Source of the DNA: Scylla paramamosain
Lineage: Eukaryota > Arthropoda > Malacostraca > Decapoda > Portunidae
Length of the DNA stretch: 64,000 nucleotides
Assembly (NCBI RefSeq): GCF_035594125.1
Contig: NC_087171.1
Span: 12,409,267 to 12,473,266 of the forward strand
Direction: 5' to 3'
Every line of letters begins with the position of its first letter. The stretch's first letter is position 1. Of the stretch, positions 1 to 15,429 are shown piece by piece. The translations under genes were made by a program, and so were the position numbers. The notes below the pieces were generated by a model. It saw only the letters and a list, made by a program, of their open reading frames with translations. It was not told the DNA's origin and did no database searches.

Positions 1-252
1 GTTACTATATGTGATTACTGTGATATAGAGAGATTATTAAAAAATGCAGGTCTTTTGAAGCAAAACACTTAGACAAATTTTTCACTTGCAGATCCATCTA
101 ATGAACTACAGGCATGCAATATTCTCATATGATCATGTGCTTTAGGGTCTGTTTTACCCATGTAAGAGTGAAGATGTGTTTGAATGGCAAGCCTGTGATA
201 AAATGTAATTGAAAGCTGTCACTCGTAGGACAAATGCACAAGTGTGGGATCG

Positions 253-559
<307 letters not shown>

Positions 560-610
560 CATATGTATACAGGCAGAAGATTCTATTTTATGCATGTTTC
601 TTTAAATATG

Positions 611-1175
611 ATTGCTAGGTCAGCATTTAACATTTTCTTTAGGATGTTTTCTTTATATTTAACAAGAGTCTTATTCTCTTTTGAAATTTGGTTGATGATT
701 TTGTCGTAGCTAGTCATGCTTGCTATATCACTATTTCAGGTTCCTTAATCCTTCCTCAGTAGCTGTGGAATGACTAGACATGCCGGGGAGGCTGGTATTT
801 ATGCTGTGAGTTGTGGCATTGCTCTGGGCTGTAGGAGGTGCTGATTGGCTGATACAGCATGACTTGTGGGCTCCTTGTGCCCATTCAGTGCCTCCCACTG
901 CCACCACACAAGGAGCTCACAATTTATCCTGTACCAGCCTACCAGCGCCTCCTACAGCCCAGAGCAACGCCACAATTCATGACATAAATATCAGCCTCCT
1001 CAATATGTCCAGTCATTCCACAGCTACTGAGGAAGGGTTAAGGAACTCAAAATTCCGATATAGCAAGCATGACTAGCTATGACAAAATCATCAACCAAAT
1101 TTCAAAAGAGAATAAGATTCTTGTTAGATATAAAGAAAATATCTTAAAGAAAATTTTAAATGCTGACCTAGCAAT
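611..1175. repeat. 565-bp near-perfect palindrome (fold-back element)
   Basis: The left half is the reverse complement of the right half about a centre at 893. Four pairs checked base by base (611-624/1162-1175, 754-775/1011-1032, 828-838/948-958, 870-879/907-916) all sum to 1786, so the arms carry no net insertion or deletion over about 280 bp each. By eye the arms differ by scattered substitutions. No protein-coding content is recognised. It is either a fold-back transposon or an inverted duplication. A transcript would form one long hairpin. Confidence 0.9.
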
Positions 1176-1417
1176 TACTAATTCCTCCCACCCCCCCTTG
1201 TAGTTGGAGTCACAGCCAGTCAGTCCTGGGCACTCACTCAGACAAGGTGTGAGGAGTGTGGGAATGAGGGACAAGAGTGATGGGGAGTGTTATAGGGGAG
1301 GGAAAGAGAGGGAGAGAAGCCCCAGGGTTTAGGGGGTGGCTTGTTTGAGTGATCACCCAGTTCTGTCTGGTTGTGATTCTGGCTAGAGGGCGGGGGGACT
1401 AGTAAGTGCGGGTGTAG

Positions 1418-1421
1418 ACAC

Positions 1422-1474
<53 letters not shown>
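1418..1474. repeat. (CA)n microsatellite
   Basis: CA dinucleotides with one early CG interruption. The preceding 1180-1417 is G/A-rich unique sequence with no recognised feature. Confidence 0.97.
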
Positions 1475-1476
<2 letters not shown>

Positions 1477-1731
1477 GATTAGAAATATCCTATGCAGCAC
1501 AAGTGATAGTTTCCTGGCATATTAGACCCAGTGTATCACAGTAACCTAGTACAGTACTCTCACTAACGATACATGAGTGTGTTCAGTTTGTATTTAATCT
1601 TATTTAGAAACTGCTTCACAAGATTTGCTTTGCACCACAGACTTTGTACCTACACTTACACATGCTGATCCTATTCATCCTGAAAAGAAAAGTGGGAATA
1701 TGTAGTATCCCTTAAGATTTCAGGGCAATTT

Positions 1732-1915
<184 letters not shown>

Positions 1916-2243
1916 ATGTGTGTGTAAACTAAGTATGTTCTTAAAGAAATTTAAGATGGAAATAAATTATTGAATAATTTTAAGATGGAAAGAAACTATT
2001 CTATTAAGTGATATATAATGTTTTTGTTTTTAACACTTGAATAAGTCACATAGAATTCTAACATTTTGAAATATGACCAAGAAATTTCATCACTATCCAC
2101 TGAACTTAAAAATTCCTTTACAACAAATGTGGCTTATAAAATAAGTAACATGCATAAGACAGAGTCTCAGTTGACTAACCTTAACATGTCTGCACTGAAG
2201 CAGCTCATTTTGATGCTTAATTGGGATTTAATAAATTAGAATG

Positions 2244-2632
2244 CAGTGGTACCTCAGATTATAAGTGCCTTTGGTTACAAGTAAAAGATAATTAAATGAG
2301 AATGCTTCAGGTAATGAGCAAAGACTCAAGTTGTGAGCAAGTTATGAGCACCTGTTTGATTGGGCAGAGGATTTCAATTTTGTTTTTCACCAGGTGGCAG
2401 GCAGTAAACAAAGATGTATGGCCATGCTTGCTCTCACTTGGTCAGTCAGTACTGCACTCTTGTTAGGGAAACAACCATGTGGTCATCCTTATTCATTCAA
2501 GCTCTTCAGTGTGTTCTTTGTGTTTTCAGATGATGGATTGATAGAGTTTCCCTGATTTTCTGTGGGAAAATAGGTTTCAGGTTACATGTGGTCTTCTGGA
2601 ACTAATGAAACTTGTAAACTGAGGTACCAGAG
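2244..2632. mobile_element. Short non-autonomous DNA transposon (MITE-like)
   Basis: The left end starts CAGTGGTACCTCAGATTATA and the reverse complement of the right end reads CTCTGGTACCTCAGTTTACA, so about 20 bp of terminal inverted repeat is shared with few mismatches. The 389-bp interior has no coding potential. The termini resemble the element at 29184-29992. TA-target Tc1/mariner-type cut-and-paste elements have such structure, but no clear TA duplication is seen here. Confidence 0.7.
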
Positions 2633-2999
2633 TATTGTGGCATGAAACCACGAACAAAATATAAATTGATGAGTACTGAAAATATGTATACACATCTGGT
2701 TAGTTAAACAAATAGTCATTTTAATTTTGAGTTGAGTGCATTTTTCTGTATTTTTAGATAGTATATTTAATTATCTGAAATATCTTTAATATGAAAAGCA
2801 GGTTGTAAGTATTACATGGAAGTGGGTTAGATTTTGTAGGTAAAAGAAGCAACTTCAGACTTTAGAATTACCAAGTTTGGCTCTGATGTAGATAAATAAA
2901 AATTGTGGTATGAGTGATTAGGCAGAATTGCATTATGGTTGCATTACCTTTGTTACACAAGTAACAGTTTCCCCCCAAAAATATATTTACATTCTTCTC

Positions 3000-6163
<3,164 letters not shown>

Positions 6164-6429
6164 TGTATATTGTTGATGCCATATCTAGTTGGGTTTTGGG
6201 TTTTGGGTTTTCACTTTTCAAAAACCTGAGCTAGATGACATTCATCTGCCAACCCTCTTTGTCAGGCCTATGTATTTAAGTAACCTGCTCCTTCTTTATC
6301 ATTACTTATGCAATTTTAAATTGGAATGGCTATATTATATCTTCCTTCATCCCCCATCCTTCACTGTTTTTATATTCTACAAACTCTCTTTCACACACAC
6401 ACACACACAGACACACACGATATTGTCAA

Positions 6430-7540
6430 TATTGTGCAGGAGAGAGACAGATGTGTGGATGGTGTCCACTTAGACTTGAAGAAGGCGTTTGACAAAGTAC
6501 CACACCAAAGATTGCTATAGAAGATAAAGAATTATGGAAAAATTGGAGGATGACTGCTGGAGTGGATGGAGGATTATCTGGATGAGAGAGATGAGAACTG
6601 TAATACAAGACCAAAATTAATCTTGGCTGAAAGTAACTAGTGGTGTCCACACAGAGGTCAGTGTTGGGACCAATAATGTTTGTAATGTATGTGAACGACA
6701 TAAATGAAGAAATAGATAGTTATATGAACTTATTTGCAGATGATGCTAAGCTGATGAGAAGGGTAGAAAATGTAAATAACTGTATGGTACTGCAAGGTGA
6801 TTTAAGTAAGATAAATAGATGGAGTAAATCTTGGCAAATGGAATTCAATTTAAGTAAATGTAAAGTAATGAAGTTTGCTAAGAGTGAGAAAAGAATACAA
6901 TATCATTATGAGATGGATGGTGTGAAGTTAAAGAAATCAAAAGAGGAAGTGAACTTGGGAGTAACAGTTACTGAAAATTTTACTCTGGACAGACATATTG
7001 GTAAAATTACTGGAGAGATGATGAATTTGTTAAAAAGAGTAAGAATGGCATTCTCATATTTGGATGATGGAATGATAAAAGAAAGTTGTTGATTTCTATG
7101 ATAAGACCAAGATTGGAATATGCTGCATTGGTGTGGTCTCCTCATACAAAGAGGAATATTGTAAAATTAGAAAGAGTACAAAGAGCAGTCACTAAGATGG
7201 TTCTGGATGAAGAGAGATTAAAAATGTTGGAAATTCCTACCCTTGAAAATAGGAGAGAGAGAGAGGAGATTTAATAAACATCTGTAGAATGATAAATGGA
7301 ATGGAAAATGTAGACAAAAAATGTTTTATAAATTTAGACACAGAGTACAAAGGGACACAGTAAGAAGTTGAAGAAAGTTAAGTGTAGAAGAGACATCAAG
7401 AAGTATAGTTTTCCTCATATAAGTGTGAACAAATTGAATGAACTCGGTCCATGCTTTTGAGACCAAACTAGATAGATATAGAGATGGAATACTATGAGAT
7501 TTCTCCCCTCCTGTAAACCACAACTAGGTAAATACACACA
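6430..7540 (+). pseudogene. Decayed CR1-like LINE reverse transcriptase
   Basis: Translated pieces in shifting frames follow the order of a non-LTR reverse transcriptase. They are a palm start LDLKKAFDKVPHQRLL (about 6470-6520), SVLGPIMFVMYVNDI followed by the catalytic-site variant LFADDAKL (about 6655-6755), then the thumb/C-terminal block RPRLEYAALVWSPHT and VQRAVTKMV (about 7100-7200). The FADD box is the usual Y/F-x-D-D active site. The DNA upstream of the palm and the 5' end are absent, and several stops and frameshifts occur, so it is 5' truncated and inactive. Clade assignment to CR1/L2-like elements is by resemblance only. Confidence 0.85.
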
Positions 7541-7848
7541 CACTCACTCACAAAATGCACAACCCTTCTCCACTTACACACACCTATTATGGCTATAAAA
7601 TTTGCTTGTCCATCCTTGTGTGCTTTTCCCAAATGACTCTATTGGCCTCCACTTTACTACAGATATTTTCCACTGTATTCCATCATTTATTTTTTGAGTT
7701 GAATCAGGCCTCCTTCTTCTCTCTCCTTTCATCTTAACCTTTTATATATCAAAATCTAGTGCTGTTCTTTCCTATGATTTCCATGCCTTTAACTGCCACA
7801 TCTTTTAAAACTGTCTGAAACTTTTTCTTTGCTCTCACCCACATATGG

Positions 7849-9027
7849 GGACTGTTCAATGACTTCTTGGCCTAACTCAGAAGGAGCAAAAATAGAAGAA
7901 CAAAGGTTCACTCAATTTACTTTTTTATTTTTCAATGTAATTGACTTTGACCATGGTGTATTTTCTAGTCTTGTCTTCAGCTGTGAAAATCCACTCCTGA
8001 AGAAAGGTGGGTTGAAACCCTCCAAAACCTCCATGACATTCTCCTTGGTCTTCTTGTCACCAGTGAAAGAGAAAATCTGCAGCTGTTTCTTCATGTGTGG
8101 GAAAAGGAGAAAGTCAGAGGGTGCCAGATCAGGGGAATAAGGGAGGTTGGCCAACAATTCGAAGCGGCAGGACATCACTTAGTTCATGACCACCATGCTC
8201 TTCCCTCAGTGTTTCTAAAGCAGAGCCTCCCGAAGCTTCCCCAATAGATCAGCATAATATGGTCTGTTAATGGTGCAGCTATGATTCAAAAAGTCCACGA
8301 GGAGGATTTCTTCAGAGCACTTGTCACCATGATCTTCCAGGATGACTTCATGATCTTGAATTATCATGGCGTTGAAGAGGAGGATGCTTACTCATATTAC
8401 TTAGATTTGGCTTTTTGTCTCCAGATCAAAGTGAGGAACCCACATTTCATCCTGGGTTACAAGTTTGGCCATGAATCCCTCCAGATCCACTCTCATGAGG
8501 GTTAACATCACCATTGAAGTCATTCTTTGGTTCCTCTTCTGCTTAGGTGTCAGCATTCTTGGGACATAGCAGCCACACACCTTGGAAAGGTTAAGGTGAT
8601 TGTGCAAGGTTCCTGATTCCCACTCAAGAAACAATGTATCACACTGAGTTATGGCAATTATCCATGACCATACTCTCCACCACAACTACAGTTTCCTTGG
8701 TAACTGCAGTTGATGGACCACCACTTCGGGGTTGACAGTGGAATAGGGTTGGGCACTGTCCCCTAGCGTTGTCCTCAAGTCCTCATGAATCAACTGTTGT
8801 GCTTTCCCTTAAATCACAAAAAACTTTATCATAGCCTCCTGTTCAACTTCACTCGTTTTACTGGAAGGGGCCATCCTCGCTCATGAAGTCACCATTGAAC
8901 TGAATGAAAAATGTTGGTAAGGATGTCAGCCCTTGCATCACTTGTTTGGAACAAATACAAACATGTTCCAGTCATGTTGGGCTTCTGTTTCCCCTCCTAT
9001 GTTAGGCTGAGAACTTATTGAACAGCC
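7849..9027 (-). mobile_element. Degenerate mariner transposon with both terminal inverted repeats
   Basis: The left end (7849-7879) reads GGACTGTTCAATGACTTCTT inward. The reverse complement of the right end (9000-9027) reads GGCTGTTCAATAAGTTCTCA inward, so the termini match as inverted repeats. Between them the minus strand encodes broken mariner transposase. An N-terminal part with an early stop begins at the ATG near 8870. The block VPRMLTPKQKRNQ and the first catalytic Asp region VTQDEMWVPHFDLETK lie near 8425-8580. The final block LPYSPDLAPSDFLLFPHMKK, which includes the last catalytic Asp region, lies near 8080-8150. Its length of about 1.18 kb is slightly below the usual 1.3 kb for the family. 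Stops and deletions make it inactive. Confidence 0.9.
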
Positions 9028-9029
9028 TT

Positions 9030-10415
9030 TTGAATTCTTTTTCGCTAAGAATTTCCCCCTCTCCTATTTGTAGTAAATTTAACCTTTCCATGTAATTTTC
9101 CTGTTTGTCCCAGCTCTTTTTCATGCTGGCTTTTAACTCATCACTCACTATGCTCCTACACTTCTTTGATGCCATATATTTATTCTTTCCTAAGCATTCT
9201 TTTGATAATTTTTTTTAATATTACAAGTTACATTCCTACCATACACATCACTGAATTTTCCAATTCTTTTCAAATTAGTCACTTCCCTTTGCTCATGTAC
9301 TGGCAGATGAACCAAATGCTATTTTTTTTTATTTATTTATTCATTTTATTTATTTATTTATTTATTTTTTTTTTTTTGGGGGGGGATAAGAAATAAAAAA
9401 ATAAACTTAACTCATGATACCTTTGCTTTTGTTATGGTACAAGTCAACCTATCTTATTCATAGATTTGAAATGAATCAGCAGTTCATATACATTTGGGAC
9501 ACACTTGCCTCACTCACTGTTATTTATCATTACTTTAATGCCTTTCAACATTCACTCACTATATTTCAGCCTTCTCATTCCTCTTAAAGTCTGAATTAAA
9601 TGATTCATGTAAGCATAACTATAACAGTTTTAGTGTGAGATAGTCAGTTATTGGCTTGATGTTTGCTATCCATACAGTCCAATTTAACATGAGTAATTGT
9701 GAAATAAGATGCACAGAGGAAAGACATGAGATGATCTACAGAAAACTCTGACTAGCTGAAGAGAGATTATAACTTGTTGAATGCTCATGATAGCTGTCAG
9801 ACTACAGGCATACATTTTCATTATCTTACTTCTTTGTTCCTAAATTACATATTTACAATGCAGTATGTACTTATTTTAACATAAACATATTGCCATTAGA
9901 GTAGACATTCTAAAAGATTAAAAGTGACAATTGTGTAAAGATTTTGTTACTATCTGTATACAATGCACATCAGTCACCCAAGCAAAAGTGTGTATGGTAC
10001 CTGTAGGCCATTTTTGTTTCAATATGGGAAGACTCAGCTTGATGTCACAAATTGCCCTTCTCTTGAAACTCATTGTAAGCATTTGCCACTTTTCCCTTGC
10101 CTTGAAGACTACATCAGAGATTGTGGCTATAATTTCTGTTGTTTGTATTTATTTTAATACCTGTGAGCATTTTCATATAAAAATAAAAATATTTGGGAAA
10201 TAGGAATTTTGATTACAAATCTTATAGATGTAGAAATGAGTTATTTCCTATTCAAATAAAGCTGCAGCAAAAATGTATGATGTCCATTTGTTTGTTTGAT
10301 GGTGTAAGGAAGGGAAAGTCACTGTAAAAATGTTGATGTTAAAGAAGAGAATCTGAATTAGTGGCAGTTCACATATGATACTGCAGTGATAGCTGATTTA
10401 AAGTTTATGAGGGTG
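9030..10415. other. Intergenic stretch without a recognised feature
   Basis: It holds a T-rich tract with TTTA repeats near 9330-9375 and otherwise AT-rich unique sequence. A 90-codon open frame at 9931-10203 shows no recognised motif and its codons look random. Confidence 0.55.
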
Positions 10416-10419
10416 GTAG

Positions 10420-10960
10420 ATGATAGGAGAATGAATATAGTTTTGAATACAAGTTGTTTGAAGAGGAGTGGGTGTAGAGATGCTTACTGTATTGTATTGG
10501 GCTGAATCATTAAATGTTAGAGAAGAGAAGAATGTGGGTAGAGTAACACTCACATTGAGAAAAAGAAGTGCAAATAAGAGATGCTAAAAGAGAGTTAGGT
10601 AGGCAAGCTGAACAGGGGGTGTTGCGATGGTTTAGGTTCGTAGAGAAATCATCATTGGAGATAACCAGATTCGATGTGAGAAGAGTTAGATGAATGGGAT
10701 GGATGAAAAGTGTAGAGTGTTTATAAGAGGGATGATGCAGAACAAGGAAAAGAGGTTGTCTAAAATAAGGCTAGATGGAGAGCTACAGTGAATGCATAAA
10801 TAGGACATGGTCTCTAGTGTCTCATTAGATTTTTCTTCATCATTGTAGATTTAGGAATGGGAATGCTGCATGTGTTATGGAATAGCAAGATGAATTATTA
10901 CCTATACTGTCAGCCCCTGATATGGAGACCCCAATGTGCACTGATCAGTGAGGATTTGTC
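10420..10960 (+). mobile_element. Decayed 3' end of a LINE
   Basis: In broken frames the segment shows the end of a non-LTR polymerase, a GVLRWFGHVER-like block near 10620-10650. A stretch like the 3' tail of such elements follows. Many stops are present. The call is by resemblance to a common crustacean LINE C-terminus. It may be the tail of the same family as the element at 11280-15420. Confidence 0.5.
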
Positions 10961-11115
10961 CTTTTCCTCCTTCCTTCCCCATATTTGAAAACGCACACAC
11001 ATAATTGACTGAATCATTGTTCAGAAGCAAAGAATTTGGAAATTAAGTGCTTGGAACTTGAAAGAGTCCAGACATGGAAGAGGAGTGGCCACAGAAATCA
11101 AATGGAAATGTAGGT

Positions 11116-11255
11116 TAATGATGATGGTGGTGATGATGATGACAATGATAATAATGATGATGATGATAATAACAATGATGGTGATGATGATGATCACTGT
11201 GGCGATATCATGGTGATGACAATAATGATGATGATGATGATGAGGGTGATAATAT
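11116..11255. repeat. Imperfect (GAT)n trinucleotide repeat
   Basis: GAT/AAT/GGT trinucleotides with a non-repeat gap near 11195-11225. Confidence 0.85.
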
Positions 11256-11279
11256 TTCTGTAATAGGGTGCAAACTGAA

Positions 11280-11576
11280 ATACAGTGAGGGGTGAGGGGA
11301 TGCCTAACAGTGAGAATGTGGAGAGACTGAAGATGAATGGAGCATTGGTGACAGATAAGGAAGAGATGAGGAAGGTGATAAAAGAGTTTTGGGAAGAGAT
11401 TGGTGGTGTAGGCAAGGTACTTGATGTGAGAGAAGGATATGTGACACTGGAGAGAAAGAATGTGTATGAGCTGAATCAGCAGGGAGGAGGTGGAGAAATG
11501 TGTGAAAAGTAGAAGAATGGGAAGGCAGCAAGGCCAGATGAGATACCCTGTGAGATGTACAAAAATGGAGGGAAAG
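11280..11576 (+). pseudogene. LINE reverse-transcriptase relic, left part (interrupted host element)
   Basis: The frame gives MRKVIKEFWEEIGG (about 11370), then after a stop KNGKAARPDEIPCEMYKNGG (about 11515-11573). The KNGKAAGPDEIP-type block is the conserved start of non-LTR reverse transcriptases. The frame is cut at 11577 by the poly(T) end of another LINE, and the continuation appears at about 14861. Confidence 0.75.
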
Positions 11577-11831
11577 TTTTTTTTTTTTTCTTTTTATGTA
11601 GGAGGGACACTGGCCAAGGGCAACAAAAATCCAATAAAAAAAATGCCCACTGAAATACCAGTCCCATAAAAGGGTCAAAGCAGTAGTCAAAAATTGATGG
11701 ATAAGTGTCTTGAAACCTCCCTCTTGAAGGAATTCAAGTCATAGGAAGGTAGAAATACAGAAGCAGGCAGGGAGTTCCATAGTTTACCAGAGAAAGGAAT
11801 GAATGATTGAGAATACTGGTTAACTCTTGCA

Positions 11832-13124
11832 TTAGAGGTGAACAGAATAGGGGTGAGAGAAAGAAAAAAGTCTTGTGCAGTGAGGCTGTGAGAGGAGGGG
11901 AGGCATGCAGTTAGCAAGATCAGAAGAGCAGTTAGCATGAAAATAGCGGTAGAAGATAGCTAGAGATGCAACAATGTGGCGGTGAGAGAGAGGCTGAAGA
12001 CAGTCAGTTAGAGGAGAGGAGTTGATGAGACGAAAAGCTGTTGATTCCACCCTGTCTAGAAGAGCAATATGAGTGGAACCCACCCAGACATGTGAAGCAT
12101 ACTCCATACATGGACAGATAAGGCCCTTGTACAGAGTTAGCAGCTGGGGGGGTGAGAAAAACTGGCAGAGATGTCTCAGAACTCCTAACTTCATAGAAGC
12201 TGTTTCAGCTAGAGATGAGATGTGAAGTTTCCATTTCTGATTATAAGTAAAGGACAGACCGAGGATGTTCAGTGTAGAAGAGGGGGACAGTTGAGTGTCA
12301 TTGAAGAAGAGGGGATAGTTGTCTGGAAGGTTGTGCTGAGTTGATAGATGGAGGAATTGATTTTTTGAGGCATTGAACAATACCAAGTTTGTTCTGCCCC
12401 AATCAGAAATTTTAGGAAGATCAGAAGTCAAGCGTTCTGCGGCTTCCCTGCATGAAATGTTTACCTCCTGAAGGGTTGGACATCTATGAAAATACGTGGA
12501 AAAGTTCAGGGTGGTATCATCAGCGTAGGAGTGGATAGGGCAAAAAGATTGGTTTAAAAGATCATTAATGAATAATAAGAAGAGAATGGGTGACAGGACA
12601 GAACCCTGATAAACACCACTGTTAATAGATTTAGGAGAAGAACAGTGACCATCTACCACAGCAGCAATAGAACGGTCAGAAAGGAAACTTGAGATGAAGT
12701 TACAGAGAGAAGGATAAAAGCCGTAGGAGGGTAGTTTGGAAATCAAAGCTTTGTTCCAGACTCTATCAAAAGCTTTTGATACGTCCAAGGCAACAGCAAA
12801 ACTTTCACCAAAATCTCTAAAAGAGGATGACCAAGACTCAGTAAGGAAAACCAGAAGATCACCAGTAGAGCGGCCTTGACAGAACCCATGCTGGCAATCA
12901 GATAGAAGGTTGTGAAGTGATAGATGTTTAAGAATCTTCCTGTTGAGGATAGATTCAAAGACTTTAGATGGGCAGGAAATTAAAGCAATAGGACGGTAGT
13001 TTGAGGGATTAGATTGGTCACCCTTTTTAGGAACAAGCTGAATGTAGGCAAACTTCCAGCAAGAAGGAAAGGTAGATGTTGACAGACAGAGCAGAAAGAG
13101 TTTGACTAGGCAAGGTGCAAGCAC
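11832..13124 (-). pseudogene. LINE reverse transcriptase (430-codon open frame)
   Basis: The frame contains the ordered non-LTR polymerase motifs. These are YIQLVPKKGDQSNPSNYRPI, then HGFCQGRSTGDLL, ALDVSKAFDRVWNKALISKL, GVYQGSVLSPILFLLFINDL and the active site SYADDTTL. The thumb and a C-terminal block around EYASHVWVGSTHIALLDRVE follow. All catalytic Asp residues are present, so this domain alone looks intact. A frameshift near 11880 moves the last part, ending SFKREVSRHLSINF, to the frame at 11687-11938. It belongs to a selfish element and is not a host gene. Confidence 0.9.
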
Positions 13125-13161
13125 AGAGGCACAGTTTCGGAGAACAATAGGAGGGACCCCA

Positions 13162-13707
13162 TCAAGTCCAAGGGTTTAGGCCAGCAGGGGCATGGAAAAC
13201 ATCATTGCGAAGAATTTTAATAAGTAGCATGAAGTAGTCAGAGGATGGAGGAGAGGGAGGAACAAGCCCAGAATCGTCCAAGGTAGAGTTTTTAGCAAAG
13301 GTTTGAGTGGAAATTTCAGCTTTAGAAATAGATGTGATAGCAGTGGTGCCATCTGGTTGAAATAAAGGAGGGAAAGAAGAAGCAAAGTTATTGGAGATAT
13401 TTTTGGCTAGATGCCAGAAGTCATGAGGGGAGTTAGATCTTGAAAGGTTTTGACACTTTCTGTTAATGAAGGAGTTTTTGGCTAGTTGGAGAACAGACTT
13501 GGCATGGTTCCAGGCAGAAATATAAAGTGCATGAGATTCTGGTGATGGAAGGCTTAAGTATCCTTTGTGGGCCACCTCTCTATCATGTATAGCATGAGAA
13601 CAAGCTGTGTTAAACCAAGGTTTGGAAGGTTTAGGTCGAGAAAAAGAGTGAGGAATGTATGCCTCCATGCCAGACACTATCACCTCTGTTATGCGCTCAG
13701 CACACAA
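13162..13707 (-). pseudogene. LINE linker between endonuclease and reverse transcriptase
   Basis: This 181-codon frame carries the linker block typical of such elements, including KPWFNTACSHAIHDRE and FINRKCQNLSRS. It continues the endonuclease frame after the TGA near 13809. A small deletion near 13175 breaks it from the polymerase frame; the related copy near 20,281-20,345 keeps the missing residues. Confidence 0.75.
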
Positions 13708-13809
13708 AGATGGGTCTCTGACACGGAAGCAGTAGTCATTCCAAGGAAAATCAGCAAAATACCTCCTCAGGTCCTCCCAACTAGCAGAAGCAAGACACCA
13801 GAGGCACCT

Positions 13810-14577
13810 TCACTTAGGGGGATCCTTAGGAGGGATTGGAGCAATAGGACAAGATACAGATATGAGACTGTGATCGGAGGAGCCCAACGGAGAAGAAAGG
13901 GCGACAGCATAAGCAGGATTATAGGTCAAGAAAAGGTCAAGAATGTTGGGCGTATCTCCAAGACGGTCAGGAATATGAGCAGGGTGTTGCACCAATTGCT
14001 CTAGGTCATGGAGGATAGCAAAGTTGAAGGCTAGTTCACCAGGATGGTCAGTGAAGGGAGAGGAAAGCCAAAGCTGGTGGTGAACATTGAAGTCTCCAAG
14101 AATGGAGATCTCTGCAAAAGGAAAGAGAGTCAGAATGTGCTCCACTTTGGAAGTTAAGTAGTCAAAGAATTTCTTGTAGTCAGAGGAGTTAGGTGAGAGG
14201 TATACAGCACAAATAAATTTAGTTTGAGAGTGACTCTGTAGTCGTAGCCAGATGGTGGAAAACTTGGAAGATTCAAGAGCATGGGCACGAGAGCAGGTTA
14301 AGTCTTTGTGCACATAAATGCAACATCCAGCTTTGGATTGAAAATGAGGATAGAGAAAGTAGGAGGGAAAAGAAAAGGGGCTACTATCAGTTGCCTCAGA
14401 CACCTGAGCTTCAGTGAGGAAAAGAAGATGAGGTTTAGAAGAGGAGAGGTGGTGTTCTACAGACTGAAAATTATATCTTAGACCACGAATGTTGCAGAAG
14501 TTAATGAAGAAAAAGTTGAGGGGGGGTGTCAAGACACTTAGGGTCGTTGACAGAAAGGCAGTCCAACCTGGGGACAT
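13810..14577 (-). pseudogene. LINE endonuclease domain (open frame of 255 codons)
   Basis: This is the N-terminal endonuclease of the LINE at 11577-14860, which nicks the genomic target. Visible landmarks are INFCNIRGL (N-terminal Asn), LFLTEAQV (the catalytic Glu), [11 protein letters not shown] (the GDFN box) and [10 protein letters not shown] (the SDH box), so the metal-binding and catalytic residues are retained. The frame is joined to the start ATG at 14626 only across a frameshift in a C-run. It ends at a TGA that probably replaced a Trp codon, since the frame continues beyond it. Confidence 0.85.
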
Positions 14578-14860
14578 TTATGGTCCCCTCCCCAGATGGG
14601 GACTCCAAGGCTGGTGTAGTTGCCATGATTTTGAAATTTTTGAGTGAAGGGTGTGTGTGTTATTAGGTGCTTGTAGTTTTGTGTGGAGGAAGAGAGTTGT
14701 CTTTAGAGGGCAGGCTGTGACTGCCCCCTTGTGTTGTGAGACACAAAGGGAAACATTCAGTGAGGTCACAGCTGGGTTTAATGATAAGTTCACAGCACCC
14801 TGTGAACAGTGCTTTAGACCTCACTGGGAGTAATTATCATTTCCGCAGGTGTCTACTGCC

Positions 14861-15420
14861 TCCTCCTGTGATTGATAGGATGACTGAGTTATTTAACCAG
14901 GTGTGGGAAGAGGAGAGAGTGCCAAGAATGTAGAATGAATGCAGGGCGACTCTGTTGCATAAGGAAGGATACAAGAGTAATAATGATTGGACAACTACAG
15001 GCTGAATGTGTTAGTGAACATAGTAGAGGAAGTTTTTAGTGCAGCATTGAATAAGTGACTGTGTAAATGGACTGAGAGAGCTGGACTGTTATGTGAAGAA
15101 CAGAATGAATTTCGTGTGCGCAGGAGAGCAGAAGATGACATGTTTGTGGTGAATGAAATGGTTGAGAAAGAAGGATGGAAGTAAATTGTACTTAGGTTTT
15201 CTAGACATGTAGAAAGCTTATGACAGAGTGAATAGAGAGATGCTAAGTACAGTCTTAGAAAAGATTGGGTTGAGTGCAAAGACAGTTAATATAGTGCAAA
15301 GTATGTATGTGGACACAAGAGCTAAATACAGGCTAGGAGATATATAAACAATTAGGCAAGGATGTATATTATCACCCACTTTATTTAGCTTGTATACAGA
15401 GGAAAACTTGTGGACTTGAA
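14861..15420 (+). pseudogene. LINE reverse-transcriptase relic, right part (interrupted host element)
   Basis: The frame VIDRMTELFNQVWEEERVPRM begins near 14870 and is followed in shifting frames by a LLHKEGYKS block, EEQNEFRVRRRAEDDMFVV near 15100, and a palm region ending in an RQGCILSPTLFSLYTEE-like block near 15355-15405. It continues the relic at 11280-11576 in the same orientation. Many stops are present. Confidence 0.75.
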
Positions 15421-15429
15421 AACCTTAAC

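Larger units (their letters stand above)
11577..14860 (-). mobile_element. Nearly complete endonuclease/reverse-transcriptase LINE, antisense
   Basis: The element runs from its 5' end near 14860 to an A-rich tail at 11577-11595 (T-rich on the + strand). Its open frame seems to start at the ATG at 14624-14626 and covers an apurinic-like endonuclease, a linker, a reverse transcriptase and a C-terminal domain. I see about four lesions. They are a frameshift in a C-run near 14520, one TGA near 13809, a small deletion near 13175 and a frameshift near 11880. Two further copies of its 3' end occur at 18757 and 32429. It is Jockey-like by resemblance. The 5' boundary is inferred from where the interrupted host element resumes. 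Confidence 0.85.

Noticed and set aside
9931..10203. 90-codon open frame
   Set aside because: No motif and hydrophobic random composition; another frame over the same DNA is also open.
11832..13124. 430-codon open frame as a host gene
   Set aside because: It is the polymerase of a LINE: ordered non-LTR motifs, YADD box, other copies in the window and an A-tail.
13567..14004. 145-codon plus-strand open frame
   Set aside because: It is the antisense shadow of the LINE endonuclease and linker.
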